A stretch of DNA of 64,000 nucleotides from Hyphococcus lacteus (GCF_041058985.1 NZ_JBEHZE010000001.1:2604001-2668000); one strand, 5' to 3'; numbered from the stretch's first letter, positions 16,391 through 26,716 are shown. The notes: generated by a model not told the origin, from the letters alone. Translations and numbers: made by a program.

Positions 16391-17518
16391 ATGAATTCAT
16401 TTACTTCAAATGAGCGTTGCGACTGGATCCAGCTGATCCGTACCCCAAATATTGGGCCGATTACGTTTCATCGATTAATCGCAAAATATGGCACCGCTTC
16501 CGATGCGCTTGCAGCGCTCCCCGAACTTTCGCGCAAAGCTGGTCGCAAAACACCATTCAAGGCGTCAGAACGTTCTGCCGCTGAAGCGGAGCTAAAAAAT
16601 GCCGATCGGCGCGGCGCACAGATCATTGCCGCCTGCGAAGACGAATACCCGCTAGCACTCAAAGCCATACCCGACCATCCGCCCATCTTATATGTTCGCG
16701 GACACTTATCGCTTTTTGAAAAGCCTGGCATCGCCATCGTTGGCGCGCGCAACGCATCAGGCGTCGGTCGTAAGATGGCGCGGATGCTTGCCACTGAATT
16801 AGGCGAAGCGGGCTATGTAGTCGTCTCGGGGCTTGCGCGCGGAATTGACGGCGCGGCTCATGCGGCATCGCTGACCACCGGCACGATTGCCGTCGTTGCT
16901 GGTGGTGTTGATGTCATTTACCCGCCCGAGCACGACACACTGACCGAGAACATAGCCAACCAAGGTGCCGTGATTTCTGAATCCCCCATGAGTGCAAAAC
17001 CAACCGCGCGGGATTTCCCTAAACGCAATCGCCTAATCTCTGGTCTATCGCGCGGGGTCATCATCGTCGAAGCCGCTGCGCGGTCGGGCACTTTACTGAC
17101 TGCGAACTTTGCGTTGGATCATGGTCGAGAGGTCTTTGCCGTGCCAGGCTCCCCTCTTGACCCGCGATGTCAGGGCGCAAACCGGCTTATCCGTGATGGG
17201 GCCACCCTAATAGAAAATGCAAACGATGTTATCGAAGCATTGGCAGCGCAATCTGGCGGTGGGATGCAATCGCCGGGGCGCGATCTTTTTGATTGGGCCG
17301 GAAATGATGGCATGGACGAACCTGACCCGGTCGCGCTCATTAGCCTGCGGCGAACCCTTCTGGAACTCCTCAGCTTCACACCTTTGCATCGCGATGAAAT
17401 CCGCCGCGAAGTCGATGCATCGCCCGGTTTAGTCGCAGACGCCCTTTTAGAACTGGTCCTCTCCGGCGAAGCGCTTGAGCATGACGGCGGAAGATTTTCG
17501 CTAAATCCAGATAATTGA
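16391..17518 (+). CDS. dprA: DNA-processing protein DprA (Smf)
   Basis: Cytoplasmic protein that binds incoming single-stranded DNA and loads RecA during natural transformation. The 375-residue product has an N-terminal SAM-like region (IQLIRTPNIGPITFHRL), the Rossmann core with IVGARNASGVGRKMARML, VSGLARGIDGAAH, FPKRNRLISGLS and VVEAAARSGTLLTANFA, then a C-terminal winged-helix segment (TPLHRDEIRREV, ALLELVLSGE). Length is typical. It stands before topA, a common alphaproteobacterial order, with a 263-bp gap between them. DprA presence does not prove competence. Confidence 0.95.
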   Translation: MNSFTSNERCDWIQLIRTPNIGPITFHRLIAKYGTASDALAALPELSRKAGRKTPFKASERSAAEAELKNADRRGAQIIAACEDEYPLALKAIPDHPPILYVRGHLSLFEKPGIAIVGARNASGVGRKMARMLATELGEAGYVVVSGLARGIDGAAHAASLTTGTIAVVAGGVDVIYPPEHDTLTENIANQGAVISESPMSAKPTARDFPKRNRLISGLSRGVIIVEAAARSGTLLTANFALDHGREVFAVPGSPLDPRCQGANRLIRDGATLIENANDVIEALAAQSGGGMQSPGRDLFDWAGNDGMDEPDPVALISLRRTLLELLSFTPLHRDEIRREVDASPGLVADALLELVLSGEALEHDGGRFSLNPDN

Positions 17519-17781
17519 CAAAAGCGATCTGACTTGCGCACCGTCACGCTGACCTTCGCACAAAGAAATTTTATATAACCAATTGTTATTATTAAGTTAT
17601 ACGGAATTCTCTGAGACTTTAGGGCATCTAAAACTTTACATTACGCGCAAAAATTGCGCCGGGGTTTTCGACAAAACTGTTCGCGTCGATTTTCGCGCTA
17701 CAGTTGACATGCCCCCTGCGAGCGCCCCATAGGGCGCGCCAACCATTTTTTCCGTTATTCGGTTTTGGGGACAATTCCTGC

Positions 17782-20478
17782 ATGCAAGTGGTCATCGTCG
17801 AATCGCCATCTAAAGCGAAAACCATCAATAAATATCTCGGCTCCGGTTTTACGGTGCTGGCCTCCTATGGGCACATTCGTGACCTGCCTTCTAAGGATGG
17901 TTCAGTGAAGCCAGATGATGATTTTTCCATGATCTGGGAATCTGACACCAGCTCTAAAAAGCGGATGAACGAAATTGCCGCCGCCGTTAAGGGCGCAGAA
18001 CGCCTCGTTCTCGCGACCGACCCGGATCGCGAAGGAGAAGCGATCTCCTGGCACCTATTAGAAGCACTAAGCGACAAAAAAGCTCTGAAGGGCGTTCGGA
18101 TCGACCGCGTCGCCTTTAATGCGATCACGAAATCCGCCGTGCACGAAGCCATGGCGCATCCGCGTGAAATCGACGGCAATCTTGTTGACGCATATCTTGC
18201 GCGGCGGGCACTCGACTATCTCGTGGGCTTCACGCTCTCTCCAATTTTATGGCGCAAATTGCCCGGCTCACGTTCAGCGGGCCGCGTTCAATCGGTTGCC
18301 TTGCGGATTATCTGTACGCGCGAGCTGGAAATTGAGACCTTCGTTCCGCAAGAGTATTGGTCCGTTAAGGCGCAAGCCAAGTCGGGCGCGTCTATGCCGT
18401 TTGAGGCACGTTTAGTTCTTCATAATGGCGAGAAGGTACAAAAATTCACGCTCGGCGACGAGAGCGCTGCCATGGCCGCCAAGGCTGCGGTTGAAAATGG
18501 TTCATTCACCGTCAATGCGGTCGAGGCCAAACCCGGCAAGCGTAATCCGCCCCCACCTTTCACGACATCGACCCTACAACAAGAAGCTGCGCGTAAGCTC
18601 GGTTTCAACGCGCAGCGCACCATGCGAACAGCGCAAGGATTGTATGAAGGTATTGATATCGGCGGAGAGACCACGGGCCTCATCACCTATATGCGTACTG
18701 ATGGCGTTGATATGGCACCAGAGGCCATACAGGACGCGCGCCGCTCGGTCGGCTCCCAGTTCGGTGACAATTACGTTCCGTCGTCACCCCGTATGTATAA
18801 GTCTAAGGCGAAAAATGCGCAGGAAGCGCACGAATGTATTCGCCCGACATCGTTCTCGCGGTCACCAGATAAATTACGCGGCCTCGATTCAGATCAACAC
18901 AAGCTTTATGAATTGATCTGGAAACGCGCGATTGCCAGCCAAATGGAATCTGCACGACTTGAGAACACAACGATTGACCTTTTGACCCAAGATAAAAAAA
19001 CCGGCATGCGCGCAACCGGTTCCGTGATCTTGTTTGACGGCTTCCTCGCTCTTTACGAAGAAGGACAGGACGACCAAGAAAACGAAGATGGCGGCGGCGT
19101 ATTGCCGAAACTAACTGTTGGTCAAAGTGCCGACATTAATGACGTCAACGCTGATCAACATTTCACACAGCCGCCTCCCCGCTATTCAGAGGCGAGTCTT
19201 GTTAAACGGCTGGAAGAACTCGGTATCGGTCGCCCGTCGACTTACGCTTCGACGCTCACAACATTGCGCGACCGTGGTTATGTCACGATGGACCGCAACC
19301 GGTTCATCCCTGATTCAAAAGGCCGGATCGTTACGGCATTTCTTGAAAACTATTTCAGGAAATATGTGGAATATGATTTCACCGCTGATCTTGAACAAAA
19401 GCTCGATTCTATCTCCGCCGGCGATGCAGACTGGAAAGCATTTCTCAGGAATTTCTGGTCCGAGTTTCACGCAACGGTCGAAGGCATCGGTGAACTACGC
19501 ATTACCGAAGTTCTTGATGCCCTTAATGAGTCGCTTGGTCCCCTTATCTTTCCAAAGAAAGACGATGGATCTGACCCGCGCAAATGTCCCAACTGCGAAG
19601 ATGGCCGCATTTCATTGAAAACGGGCCGCTTTGGTGCATTTATCGGGTGTTCCAACTATCCTGATTGTAACTACACCCGCCAGCTTTCTGCGCTCGGTGA
19701 AGGCGATGACCCATCTCAAAATTCAGATCGCGTTTTGGGCCAAGATCCCGAAACTGGACTGGACGTTTGGCTAAAGGTTGGGCGCTTCGGCCCCTATTTC
19801 CAACTGGGTGAACCCGAAAAAGGGTCAAAGGAAAAACCTAAACGCGCAAGCTTGCCGAAAACCTGGAATCTTGAAGAGGCCGACCTCGAAAAAGCGTTGA
19901 TGATGTTGTCATTACCGCGCGAAGTTGGTCCGCATCCAGAAGATGGCGAAATGATCGAAGCAGGTCTTGGCCGCTACGGGCCATTCGTCAAACACGGCAA
20001 AACCTATGCGAACCTTCAGAGTATCGACGAAGTTTTTGAAGTCGGTCTCAATCTTGCTGTAACACTCATAGCTGACAAAATTGCCAATCCGCGCGGTCGC
20101 AAAGCTGCGGCGGCTCTCAAGGAGTTAGGCCCGCACCCCGTAACCGGCGAGCCCGTCAACGTCATGAATGGGCGCTATGGTCCCTACGTGAAGCACCAAA
20201 AAACCAATGCTACGCTACCGAATGGTGTCGAACCAGAAGCGATCACCCTCGAGCATGCTGTCGAGTTGATTACGGCCAAAGAAAAGAAACCGGCGAAGAA
20301 GAAAGCGACCAAGAAAAAGGCAACGAAAAAGAAAGCCACAAAAAAGGCCGCAACCAAGAAGGCAACGAAAAAAGCGACCACCAAAAAAGCGGCTACAAAG
20401 AAAACGACCAAAAAAACCACAGCTAAAAAGGCGACAAAAAAAGCAACCAAGAAAACGGCAACAAAATCCGCCGACTAA
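17782..20478 (+). CDS. topA: DNA topoisomerase I
   Basis: Type IA topoisomerase of 898 residues that relaxes negative supercoils. The Toprim domain opens IVESPSKAKTINKYL and carries DPDREGEAISWHL. The active-site Tyr is in GLITYMRTDG; HECIRPT and GRPSTYASTLTTL follow. After the core come one four-Cys zinc ribbon (CPNCEDG and CSNYPDC) and several C-terminal repeats built around GRYGPFVKHGK and GRYGPYVKHQ. About 65 residues of almost pure Lys, Ala and Thr close the protein. The start is at MQVVIVES with GGGGAC upstream. Lys-rich tails occur on other bacterial TopA proteins and aid DNA binding and processivity. Confidence 0.97.
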   Translation: MQVVIVESPSKAKTINKYLGSGFTVLASYGHIRDLPSKDGSVKPDDDFSMIWESDTSSKKRMNEIAAAVKGAERLVLATDPDREGEAISWHLLEALSDKKALKGVRIDRVAFNAITKSAVHEAMAHPREIDGNLVDAYLARRALDYLVGFTLSPILWRKLPGSRSAGRVQSVALRIICTRELEIETFVPQEYWSVKAQAKSGASMPFEARLVLHNGEKVQKFTLGDESAAMAAKAAVENGSFTVNAVEAKPGKRNPPPPFTTSTLQQEAARKLGFNAQRTMRTAQGLYEGIDIGGETTGLITYMRTDGVDMAPEAIQDARRSVGSQFGDNYVPSSPRMYKSKAKNAQEAHECIRPTSFSRSPDKLRGLDSDQHKLYELIWKRAIASQMESARLENTTIDLLTQDKKTGMRATGSVILFDGFLALYEEGQDDQENEDGGGVLPKLTVGQSADINDVNADQHFTQPPPRYSEASLVKRLEELGIGRPSTYASTLTTLRDRGYVTMDRNRFIPDSKGRIVTAFLENYFRKYVEYDFTADLEQKLDSISAGDADWKAFLRNFWSEFHATVEGIGELRITEVLDALNESLGPLIFPKKDDGSDPRKCPNCEDGRISLKTGRFGAFIGCSNYPDCNYTRQLSALGEGDDPSQNSDRVLGQDPETGLDVWLKVGRFGPYFQLGEPEKGSKEKPKRASLPKTWNLEEADLEKALMMLSLPREVGPHPEDGEMIEAGLGRYGPFVKHGKTYANLQSIDEVFEVGLNLAVTLIADKIANPRGRKAAAALKELGPHPVTGEPVNVMNGRYGPYVKHQKTNATLPNGVEPEAITLEHAVELITAKEKKPAKKKATKKKATKKKATKKAATKKATKKATTKKAATKKTTKKTTAKKATKKATKKTATKSAD

Positions 20479-20509
20479 CGGTGGTCTTTTTTCTAAAGCC
20501 AGAGAATCC

Positions 20510-20536
20510 AATGCCGGGCATCTGCCCGGCATTTTC
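20510..20536 (+). terminator. Rho-independent terminator after topA
   Basis: Inverted repeat AATGCCGGG / CCCGGCATT with a 6-nt loop, followed by TTCTTATT, about 30 bp past the topA stop codon. Confidence 0.75.
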
Positions 20537-20639
20537 TTATTCGGACACCTTCAAACAATTGATGGGTCGCGTTTAACTTTCCCCTAGCCTTATCTCGCTC
20601 TAACATAAGCGACGTTTTGTTGTTCGAGGCTTTTTGTTG

Positions 20640-21227
20640 ATGTCACTCAACCAGTCATTGTTGCTTTTGGTACTTTTCTTGTTCCTAAGCGCTTGCGCGT
20701 CTACACCAAGGGGATCAGGTGCAACATCAAGCGGTATCGCCTCGTCGCTAGCCTTATGTTCCGGCACAGTCATTTCAAATGCGCCCCCGATTGATACGCG
20801 GCGAAATATCATCGGCTATGATCCGCTCACGAATATTCGCGGTGTTGCGATCTATCGCGCGCCTGTTGCTAGTTGTGTCTCTTCGGGTTTTGGCCCTCGA
20901 CGTGGTGGCGCAGGCAGTTTCCACCATGGGGTCGATCTATATACTCGCGCACCAAGTACGGTTTATGCGGGCGCAGAGGGGCGCATAGAAAGCATCGGGT
21001 CTATAAGGGGCTATGGTAAAACCATTGTCATTTCACATTCCTCTGGCATCAAAACCCGATATGCGCATCTTTCGGAATACACGCGCGGCCTTCGCCGAGG
21101 CGACCGGGTTGCGCGTGGCGCCGTGATCGGTCGAACAGGAAATACCGGCAACGCGACCGCCGTTCACCTTCATTATGAAATCATAATAGACGGAAAGCCC
21201 CATAATCCGCTGATTGTTGGTCGTTGA
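20640..21227 (+). CDS. M23 (LytM) peptidase-family lipoprotein
   Basis: A 195-residue predicted lipoprotein with lipobox LSAC after a strong hydrophobic stretch. The C-terminal domain is M23/LytM: FHHGVDL carries the HxxxD metal site, GYGKTIVISH and YAHLSEY follow, and HLHYEI carries the HxH motif, so all zinc ligands are present. It is probably an active peptidoglycan endopeptidase or an activator of amidases at the outer membrane. The start is uncertain: ATG is chosen, but two TTG codons immediately before it are also possible and closer to GAGG. It precedes rnr, which begins about 100 bp later. Confidence 0.85.
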   Translation: MSLNQSLLLLVLFLFLSACASTPRGSGATSSGIASSLALCSGTVISNAPPIDTRRNIIGYDPLTNIRGVAIYRAPVASCVSSGFGPRRGGAGSFHHGVDLYTRAPSTVYAGAEGRIESIGSIRGYGKTIVISHSSGIKTRYAHLSEYTRGLRRGDRVARGAVIGRTGNTGNATAVHLHYEIIIDGKPHNPLIVGR

Positions 21228-21325
21228 TTGATTGCGACTGTGCCAATACCAAAGCCGTTCATTCGCGCTTTTGCCCAAAGCGTGGTACGGGCATATTTAG
21301 TGCAAAGTTCAAAAAAGGCATCGAG

Positions 21326-23656
21326 TTGACGAAACGTGGAAAACGGACCGCCGGAAAACCAAAACCGGGCCTTCCGACAAAAGCCGAGATCATCGCTTAT
21401 CTAAAAGAGAGCGATACAGAGGTCCATCGCCGAGACATCGCCCGTGCATTTGGCGTAAAAGGCGAAGCAAGAGCAGTCCTGCGTTCAATGCTCAAGGAAT
21501 TAGATGCAGACGGCTCTATTAATCTAAAAAACGGAAAGCGAGTTGAGCGCGCAGATTCTCTGCCGCCTGTGGCACCGGTCGATGTCATGTCGGTGGATGA
21601 CGATGGTGATTTGATATGTATGCCCGCAAATTGGGGCGGCGGCGATAAACCGCCAATCATCACAATATCCGCGCGGCGCGCAGCAAAAGAAAAACCAGCG
21701 CCCGGTGTCGGTGATCGCCTTTTGGTTCGGCTGAAGCCCGCCGGTGATGCTGGCTATGAAGCCGATATCATAAAACCGATTGGCAAAGGCGCACATCGCT
21801 TTCTTGCGGTCTTCCGGCCAAAACGGCGGGGCGGCATAGCCGATCCGGTTGAACGCCGCGCCCGCAATTCCTTTACGATTGAGGCCGGCGACGAAGGAAC
21901 CGCAAAAGATGGTGACCTAGTTTGGGTGGAAACCAAAAACGCTCGAGGCTATGGCCCACAAAAAGCGCGGGTCCGTGGTATTGCAGGTCATATCGACGAC
22001 AAGCACGCCTATTCGACAATCGCACTGGCCAATCACGATATCCCCACAGATTTCCCGTCGGCAGTGCTTGAACAAGCCGAGAAAGCCACGCTCCCCCCGC
22101 TTGGTTCCCGCACGGATTTACGCGACGTACCGCTTATCACGATCGATCCGGCTGACGCGAAAGACCACGACGATGCGGTCTTTGCTGAGCCGGACGACGA
22201 TGAAAACAATCCCGGTGGTTATCGGGTCATCGTCGCCATTGCCGATGTTAGTTATTTCGTAAGCCCTGATTCAGCGCTCGATAAAGAAGCCTTGAAGCGC
22301 GGCAACTCAACATATCTTCCAGATAGAGTCGTGCCGATGTTGCCGGAGCGGCTATCGAACGACCTATGTTCATTGCGCGAGAATGAAGACCGCCCCTGCA
22401 TGGCCGTTGAGATGATTATTGACGCGAGCGGCACCAAAAAAAGCCAAAGATTTATGCGCGCGCTGATGCGTTCTCACGGCAAGCTTTCCTATGAGGACGC
22501 ACAGGCCATCAGCGAAGGCGGCGAAGCACCAAATAATTTAGGCCCAGTCGTCAGCGCACTTTACGACGCTTATCGTATCCGCATGAAAGAACGCGCAAAA
22601 CGCGCACCGCTTGATCTCGATCTCCCAGAGCGAAAAATCATTCTGGACAAAGACGGTAATGTAGAAAAAGTCATCAAACGCGAACGATTTGACGCACACA
22701 AAGTCATCGAAGAGTTTATGATTCTCGCCAATGTTGCCGCCGCTGAGGCACTAGAGCGCGCCAAAACGCCGGTTATATATCGCGTCCATGATCAACCAGA
22801 TCCTGAAAAGCTTGAAACAATTCGCGATTATCTTGGTACGCTGGATTATAATTTGACAAAGGGTGGTTCTGTCCGGCCTGCAAATTTCAATCAGCTCTTG
22901 AAAATTGCTGGCGAGCGCGACCAAAAGGAAATGGTGTCAGAGGTCGTGCTTCGATCCCAGCGACAAGCGATCTATGACGTTGTAAATGTAGGTCATTTTG
23001 GACTTAACATTCCGCGCTATGCGCACTTCACGTCGCCCATTCGACGTTATGCTGACCTAACTGTCCATCGAGCATTGGTCAAAGCCTTTAAACTTGGCGA
23101 GAATGGCCAAACCGAAAAGGAAGCGAAAGCACTTCCTGAGATTTCACAACAAATCTCCGATCTTGAGCGGCGTTCCGTGGCCGCAGAACGTGAGTCCAAC
23201 GATCGATACCTCGCCGGTTATCTAGAAGAAAAAGTCGGCGTTGAGTTCGAAGCGCGCATCCGTGGTGTGACGAAATTTGGTTTATTCATCATGCTCGACG
23301 AAAGCGGTGCTGACGGGTTCATCCCTATGCGCAGCATCGGGTCAGAACGATTTCGGTTCGAGGAAAAAGAACACGCTGTCATCGGAGAAAGTAGCGGCGG
23401 TATTTTCCGCCTAGGGCAACCCGTCCGGGTGTCCCTGGCCGAAGCTGCCCCCCTGACCGGTAGCCTACGTTTTGAGATGTTGAGCGATCCACTGCCGGGT
23501 GAAAAGAAAAAGCCTCGTAAAAAGCCCACCCCCCAAACATCGCGCGAACGGGCCAAAGCAAAGAAAAAAGAACACTTGCGTAAAGCCAGTCGGGCGAAAA
23601 ACATTCCTAAAAAAGCCAAGCGCCGAAAATCGAACGCAAAACCAAAACGTGGATAA
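21326..23656 (+). CDS. rnr: Ribonuclease R (TTG start)
   Basis: 3'-5' processive exoribonuclease of 776 residues that degrades structured RNA. The N-terminal helix-turn-helix segment is LPTKAEIIAYLKES, followed by cold-shock domains. The RNB catalytic block contains ITIDPADAKDHDDAVF with the metal-binding Asp cluster. HFTSPIRRYADLTVHRAL and an S1 domain (ARIRGVTKFGLFIMLDESGADGFIP) follow, then a Lys/Arg-rich tail. I place the start at TTG with AAGGC upstream; the frame stays open to another TTG overlapping the M23 gene, and no ATG is available near the conserved N-terminus. The tail resembles the basic tail of E. coli RNase R. Confidence 0.94.
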   Translation: MTKRGKRTAGKPKPGLPTKAEIIAYLKESDTEVHRRDIARAFGVKGEARAVLRSMLKELDADGSINLKNGKRVERADSLPPVAPVDVMSVDDDGDLICMPANWGGGDKPPIITISARRAAKEKPAPGVGDRLLVRLKPAGDAGYEADIIKPIGKGAHRFLAVFRPKRRGGIADPVERRARNSFTIEAGDEGTAKDGDLVWVETKNARGYGPQKARVRGIAGHIDDKHAYSTIALANHDIPTDFPSAVLEQAEKATLPPLGSRTDLRDVPLITIDPADAKDHDDAVFAEPDDDENNPGGYRVIVAIADVSYFVSPDSALDKEALKRGNSTYLPDRVVPMLPERLSNDLCSLRENEDRPCMAVEMIIDASGTKKSQRFMRALMRSHGKLSYEDAQAISEGGEAPNNLGPVVSALYDAYRIRMKERAKRAPLDLDLPERKIILDKDGNVEKVIKRERFDAHKVIEEFMILANVAAAEALERAKTPVIYRVHDQPDPEKLETIRDYLGTLDYNLTKGGSVRPANFNQLLKIAGERDQKEMVSEVVLRSQRQAIYDVVNVGHFGLNIPRYAHFTSPIRRYADLTVHRALVKAFKLGENGQTEKEAKALPEISQQISDLERRSVAAERESNDRYLAGYLEEKVGVEFEARIRGVTKFGLFIMLDESGADGFIPMRSIGSERFRFEEKEHAVIGESSGGIFRLGQPVRVSLAEAAPLTGSLRFEMLSDPLPGEKKKPRKKPTPQTSRERAKAKKKEHLRKASRAKNIPKKAKRRKSNAKPKRG

Positions 23657-23660
23657 AAAA

Positions 23661-23690
23661 CGCCCCGAAATTAAATGTTCGGGGCGCTTT
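23661..23690. terminator. Bidirectional terminator between rnr and the S9 peptidase gene
   Basis: Perfect 9-bp repeat CGCCCCGAA / TTCGGGGCG with an 8-nt loop. It is preceded by a run of A and followed by CTTTT, so it can work for both converging genes. Confidence 0.8.
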
Positions 23691-23695
23691 TCAAT

Positions 23696-25927
23696 CTATT
23701 TGTGTTTGACTGGTTCTACGTTTTCGTAGCCCCATATTTTTAATGCAAAGGCATAAAGATGTGCCGTTTCTTCCAGGCGCTCAAAGCGTGCTGCGGAACC
23801 GCCATGACCTGCACCCATATTCATCCGCATAACAAATGGACCGCCTGTTGCTTCATCACGCAAACGCGCAATCCACTTCGCTGGTTCCCAATAGGTTACC
23901 CGATAATCCGTTAGGCCACCCGTCGCCATAATTGGCGGGTAGTCTGTGTTTTTGATGTTATCATAGGGTGAGTATTCTGCGATCCAACCATACTCTTCCG
24001 CGCTGGTGATCGGATTGCCCCATTCTTCCCATTCTGGTGGTGTTAAGGGCAAGTCGCCATCTGAGATGGTGTTTATCACATCCACAAATGGGACCGCCGC
24101 AATAACACCCCCAAAAAGATCAGGCCGCAGATTAACGGTTGCACCAACCAATAGCCCGCCTGCGCTTCCGCCATAAATGACGATTTTCTTTTTTGCAGTA
24201 AAACCAGCATCAATCAATGCATCGCCAGCAGCAGCAAAATCAGAAAAAGTGTTCTTTTTCTTTGCGAGCTTACCATCCAGATACCATTGGCGCCCTTTAT
24301 CGGCACCGCCGCGAATATGCGCGATTGCATAAACCGCACCACGGTCAACAAGCGGGAGTACCGTTGTCGAAAACCCAGAAGGCATTGCATAGCCATAAGA
24401 CCCGTAGCCATAAAGCAGTGCAGGTGCGGAGCCATCCATCGGTGTAGTTTTAAGACGTAAAACCGTGACCGGCACTTCGGCACCGCCCTCACCCTTAGCC
24501 GTAATCCGCTCTACAACATAAAGCGAAGCATCATGGCCGCTCGGTACATTTTGGGTTTTCACCAATGTCCGAGACCGGTCTGACATTTTATAATCAAAGG
24601 TCTGTTCCGGCGTAGATGGTGATTCATATGTGAAACGGAATTCATCCGTGTCATACTCAAAACCTGAACTCATGCTTAGGCTATACGCGGCCTCGTCAAA
24701 CGAAACCGTATGAGAGTCACCACCATAAGTGGACACCACAATCCGAGGCAGCGCATTCTCACGCTCTACTCGTACCAAGTAATCTTTAAACGGTGTGAAT
24801 GTAACAATCTGGCTGCCTTCATTATGTGCGAGCCAGTCAGTCCAATTATCTCGCCCCGGAGAGGAAACCGGCGCAGTAACGATTTTAAAATCAACCGCCC
24901 CATCAACATTCGTCATGATAAAGAATTGATCACCATGGTGCTCGGCATAATATTCAACACCGTTCTCTCTTGCTGCGATCAATGTCGGCGTTAGGTCAGT
25001 GGCATCAGCGCGAATAAACCGGGATTCGCTCGTGATCTGACTGCCGGAGGAGATAAATATGTACTCGCCGCTTTGACTTTTCGAAACGCCTAGGAAAAAC
25101 GCATCGTCATCCTCCTCATAGATAACCGGATCATTCGCAGGGTCCGAGCCAAGTCGATGCAATTTCACCCGTTTAGGGCGCTGATTATCGTCTCGTTCAA
25201 CATAGAAAAATGACTGAGAATCGGCTGCCCAAATCGCGCCGCTCTCATCCGCACTCTCTATTGTTTCGTCATACTCGTCTCCGGTTTCCATATTCCGAAC
25301 ACGGATGGTAAAAAACTCTGATCCCAAACGATCAACCGCATAGGCCATTAGTTTCTGGTCGGGGCTATGCGTTATCGAACCAATATCAAAAAACTTGGAA
25401 TCACCGCGTTCTTTGTCGCCATCAAAAAGAACCTGTTCCCCGCTTCCATCGAGAGCCGCCCGCATATAAATCGGGTACTCACCACCATCGAGATATTTGA
25501 CCCAATATTTCCAGTCGCCATCTTTGCGCGGAACCGAACTATCATCTTCTTTGATGCGTCCCCGCATTTCAGCAAATAAGGTTTTACGAACAGGTTCCAG
25601 ATCAGCCGTTACGGCGGCATAATATTCATTCTCTGAGTCAAGAACGGCTTTAATATCTGAATCCAGCGCAGAGGTATCACGTAAGACCTCTTGCCAATCT
25701 TCATCCCGAAGCCATGCATAATTATCCGTACGCGTAATACCGTGTTGTGTGATCTCTACGGGACGTTTTTCAATCTCCGGTGCCTTAATGGAGCGGGCAT
25801 CGGCGAATGGGTCTTCAGTTGTCATGTTTTTCTCATCTTTATTCATCTGGGGTTTGGCGTCATTCTGGCCACAGGCAGAGATAGAAAACGCCGCGATTGC
25901 CCCGATTATAAGTTTATCAATTTTCAT
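23696..25927 (-). CDS. S9 family oligopeptidase (oligopeptidase B type), lipoprotein
   Basis: A 743-residue serine peptidase of the prolyl oligopeptidase family, closest in pattern to oligopeptidase B, which cuts after Lys/Arg in short peptides. The beta-propeller domain spans roughly residues 70-430. The C-terminal hydrolase domain has the Ser in YGGSAGGLLVG, the Asp in TDYRVTYWEP and the His in GAGHGG. The N-terminus has a lipobox (SISAC), so the enzyme is predicted to be anchored in the envelope, unlike the cytoplasmic E. coli enzyme. The start with GAGGGG upstream is preferred over an ATG five codons earlier. It diverges from msrA. Confidence 0.92.
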   Translation of the reverse strand: MKIDKLIIGAIAAFSISACGQNDAKPQMNKDEKNMTTEDPFADARSIKAPEIEKRPVEITQHGITRTDNYAWLRDEDWQEVLRDTSALDSDIKAVLDSENEYYAAVTADLEPVRKTLFAEMRGRIKEDDSSVPRKDGDWKYWVKYLDGGEYPIYMRAALDGSGEQVLFDGDKERGDSKFFDIGSITHSPDQKLMAYAVDRLGSEFFTIRVRNMETGDEYDETIESADESGAIWAADSQSFFYVERDDNQRPKRVKLHRLGSDPANDPVIYEEDDDAFFLGVSKSQSGEYIFISSGSQITSESRFIRADATDLTPTLIAARENGVEYYAEHHGDQFFIMTNVDGAVDFKIVTAPVSSPGRDNWTDWLAHNEGSQIVTFTPFKDYLVRVERENALPRIVVSTYGGDSHTVSFDEAAYSLSMSSGFEYDTDEFRFTYESPSTPEQTFDYKMSDRSRTLVKTQNVPSGHDASLYVVERITAKGEGGAEVPVTVLRLKTTPMDGSAPALLYGYGSYGYAMPSGFSTTVLPLVDRGAVYAIAHIRGGADKGRQWYLDGKLAKKKNTFSDFAAAGDALIDAGFTAKKKIVIYGGSAGGLLVGATVNLRPDLFGGVIAAVPFVDVINTISDGDLPLTPPEWEEWGNPITSAEEYGWIAEYSPYDNIKNTDYPPIMATGGLTDYRVTYWEPAKWIARLRDEATGGPFVMRMNMGAGHGGSAARFERLEETAHLYAFALKIWGYENVEPVKHK

Positions 25928-26113
25928 AAATCCCCTCGCCATTTATTCCGAACCTAAGACTTAATACGGAACCCTGCCGCTCGGCAACGGGGTTAAGCGG
26001 CGCTATCTATCTGGTGGTGGCACATTGAACTGGTTGTAACGATTGGGTGATGGTGGGTTCAATCTCGACGGCAAAGGTCTATCTTTGCCCGTAGTAACCC
26101 TCGGGAGCCGCCT

Positions 26114-26716
26114 TTGAAACGCCTTATCATAGCTCTTATCGCCGGAATTATCGGAACTGCGACCATTACCATGGCTCAACCCAATGATGCGCCGCAAAAT
26201 GGGTCAGCGCAATCAGCCACAGCCGTATTCGCCGGAGGGTGCTTTTGGTGCATGGAAGCAGATTTTGAAAAGCTTGATGGCGTTGGCGATGTCGTCTCTG
26301 GCTATGCAGGCGGGGTTATGGAAAACCCGACCTATGAACGTCACGGTCGGCACCTTGAGGTCGTTCAGGTTCCCTATGACCCATCGGTTATTAGCTATCG
26401 TGAGCTTGCAGATTATTTCTTTAGACATATTGACCCACTTGATGAGAAAGGTCAGTTCTGTGATCGCGGGCATGCATATACGACCGGGCTATTTTATTCG
26501 ACTACGGAAGAATATGACGCCGCGAAAGCTGCTAAAATTGATGCCGAAAATGTCTTGAACGAATCCGTTGTAACACCGCTCATTGAATTACAGAAATTCT
26601 GGAAAGCAGAGGGCTATCACCAAAATTATTACAAGACCAACCCGATCCGATATAAGCTATATCGAACAAGCTGTGGTCGCGACCGACGAGTCAAACAGCT
26701 TTGGGGAAGTCACTAA
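26114..26716 (+). CDS. msrA: Exported peptide-methionine (S)-S-oxide reductase (TTG start)
   Basis: Repairs oxidised methionine. The 200-residue protein begins with a signal peptide (ALIAGIIGTATITMAQ), so it works in the periplasm. The catalytic Cys is in GGCFWCMEADF. SGYAGGV, RHGRHLEVVQV, FFRHIDPLD and a DRGHAYTTGLF block follow, and a C-terminal Cys (RTSCGRD) may be the resolving residue. TTG is the only start that includes the signal peptide; GGGAG lies upstream. It diverges from the S9 peptidase gene and is followed by a strong terminator. A periplasmic MsrA fits an envelope rich in exported proteins. Confidence 0.92.
   Translation: MKRLIIALIAGIIGTATITMAQPNDAPQNGSAQSATAVFAGGCFWCMEADFEKLDGVGDVVSGYAGGVMENPTYERHGRHLEVVQVPYDPSVISYRELADYFFRHIDPLDEKGQFCDRGHAYTTGLFYSTTEEYDAAKAAKIDAENVLNESVVTPLIELQKFWKAEGYHQNYYKTNPIRYKLYRTSCGRDRRVKQLWGSH

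Noticed and set aside
20184..20532. Val/Phe/Ala-rich hydrophobic frames antisense to the topA tail
   Set aside because: They are the complement of the repetitive Lys codons; no independent support.
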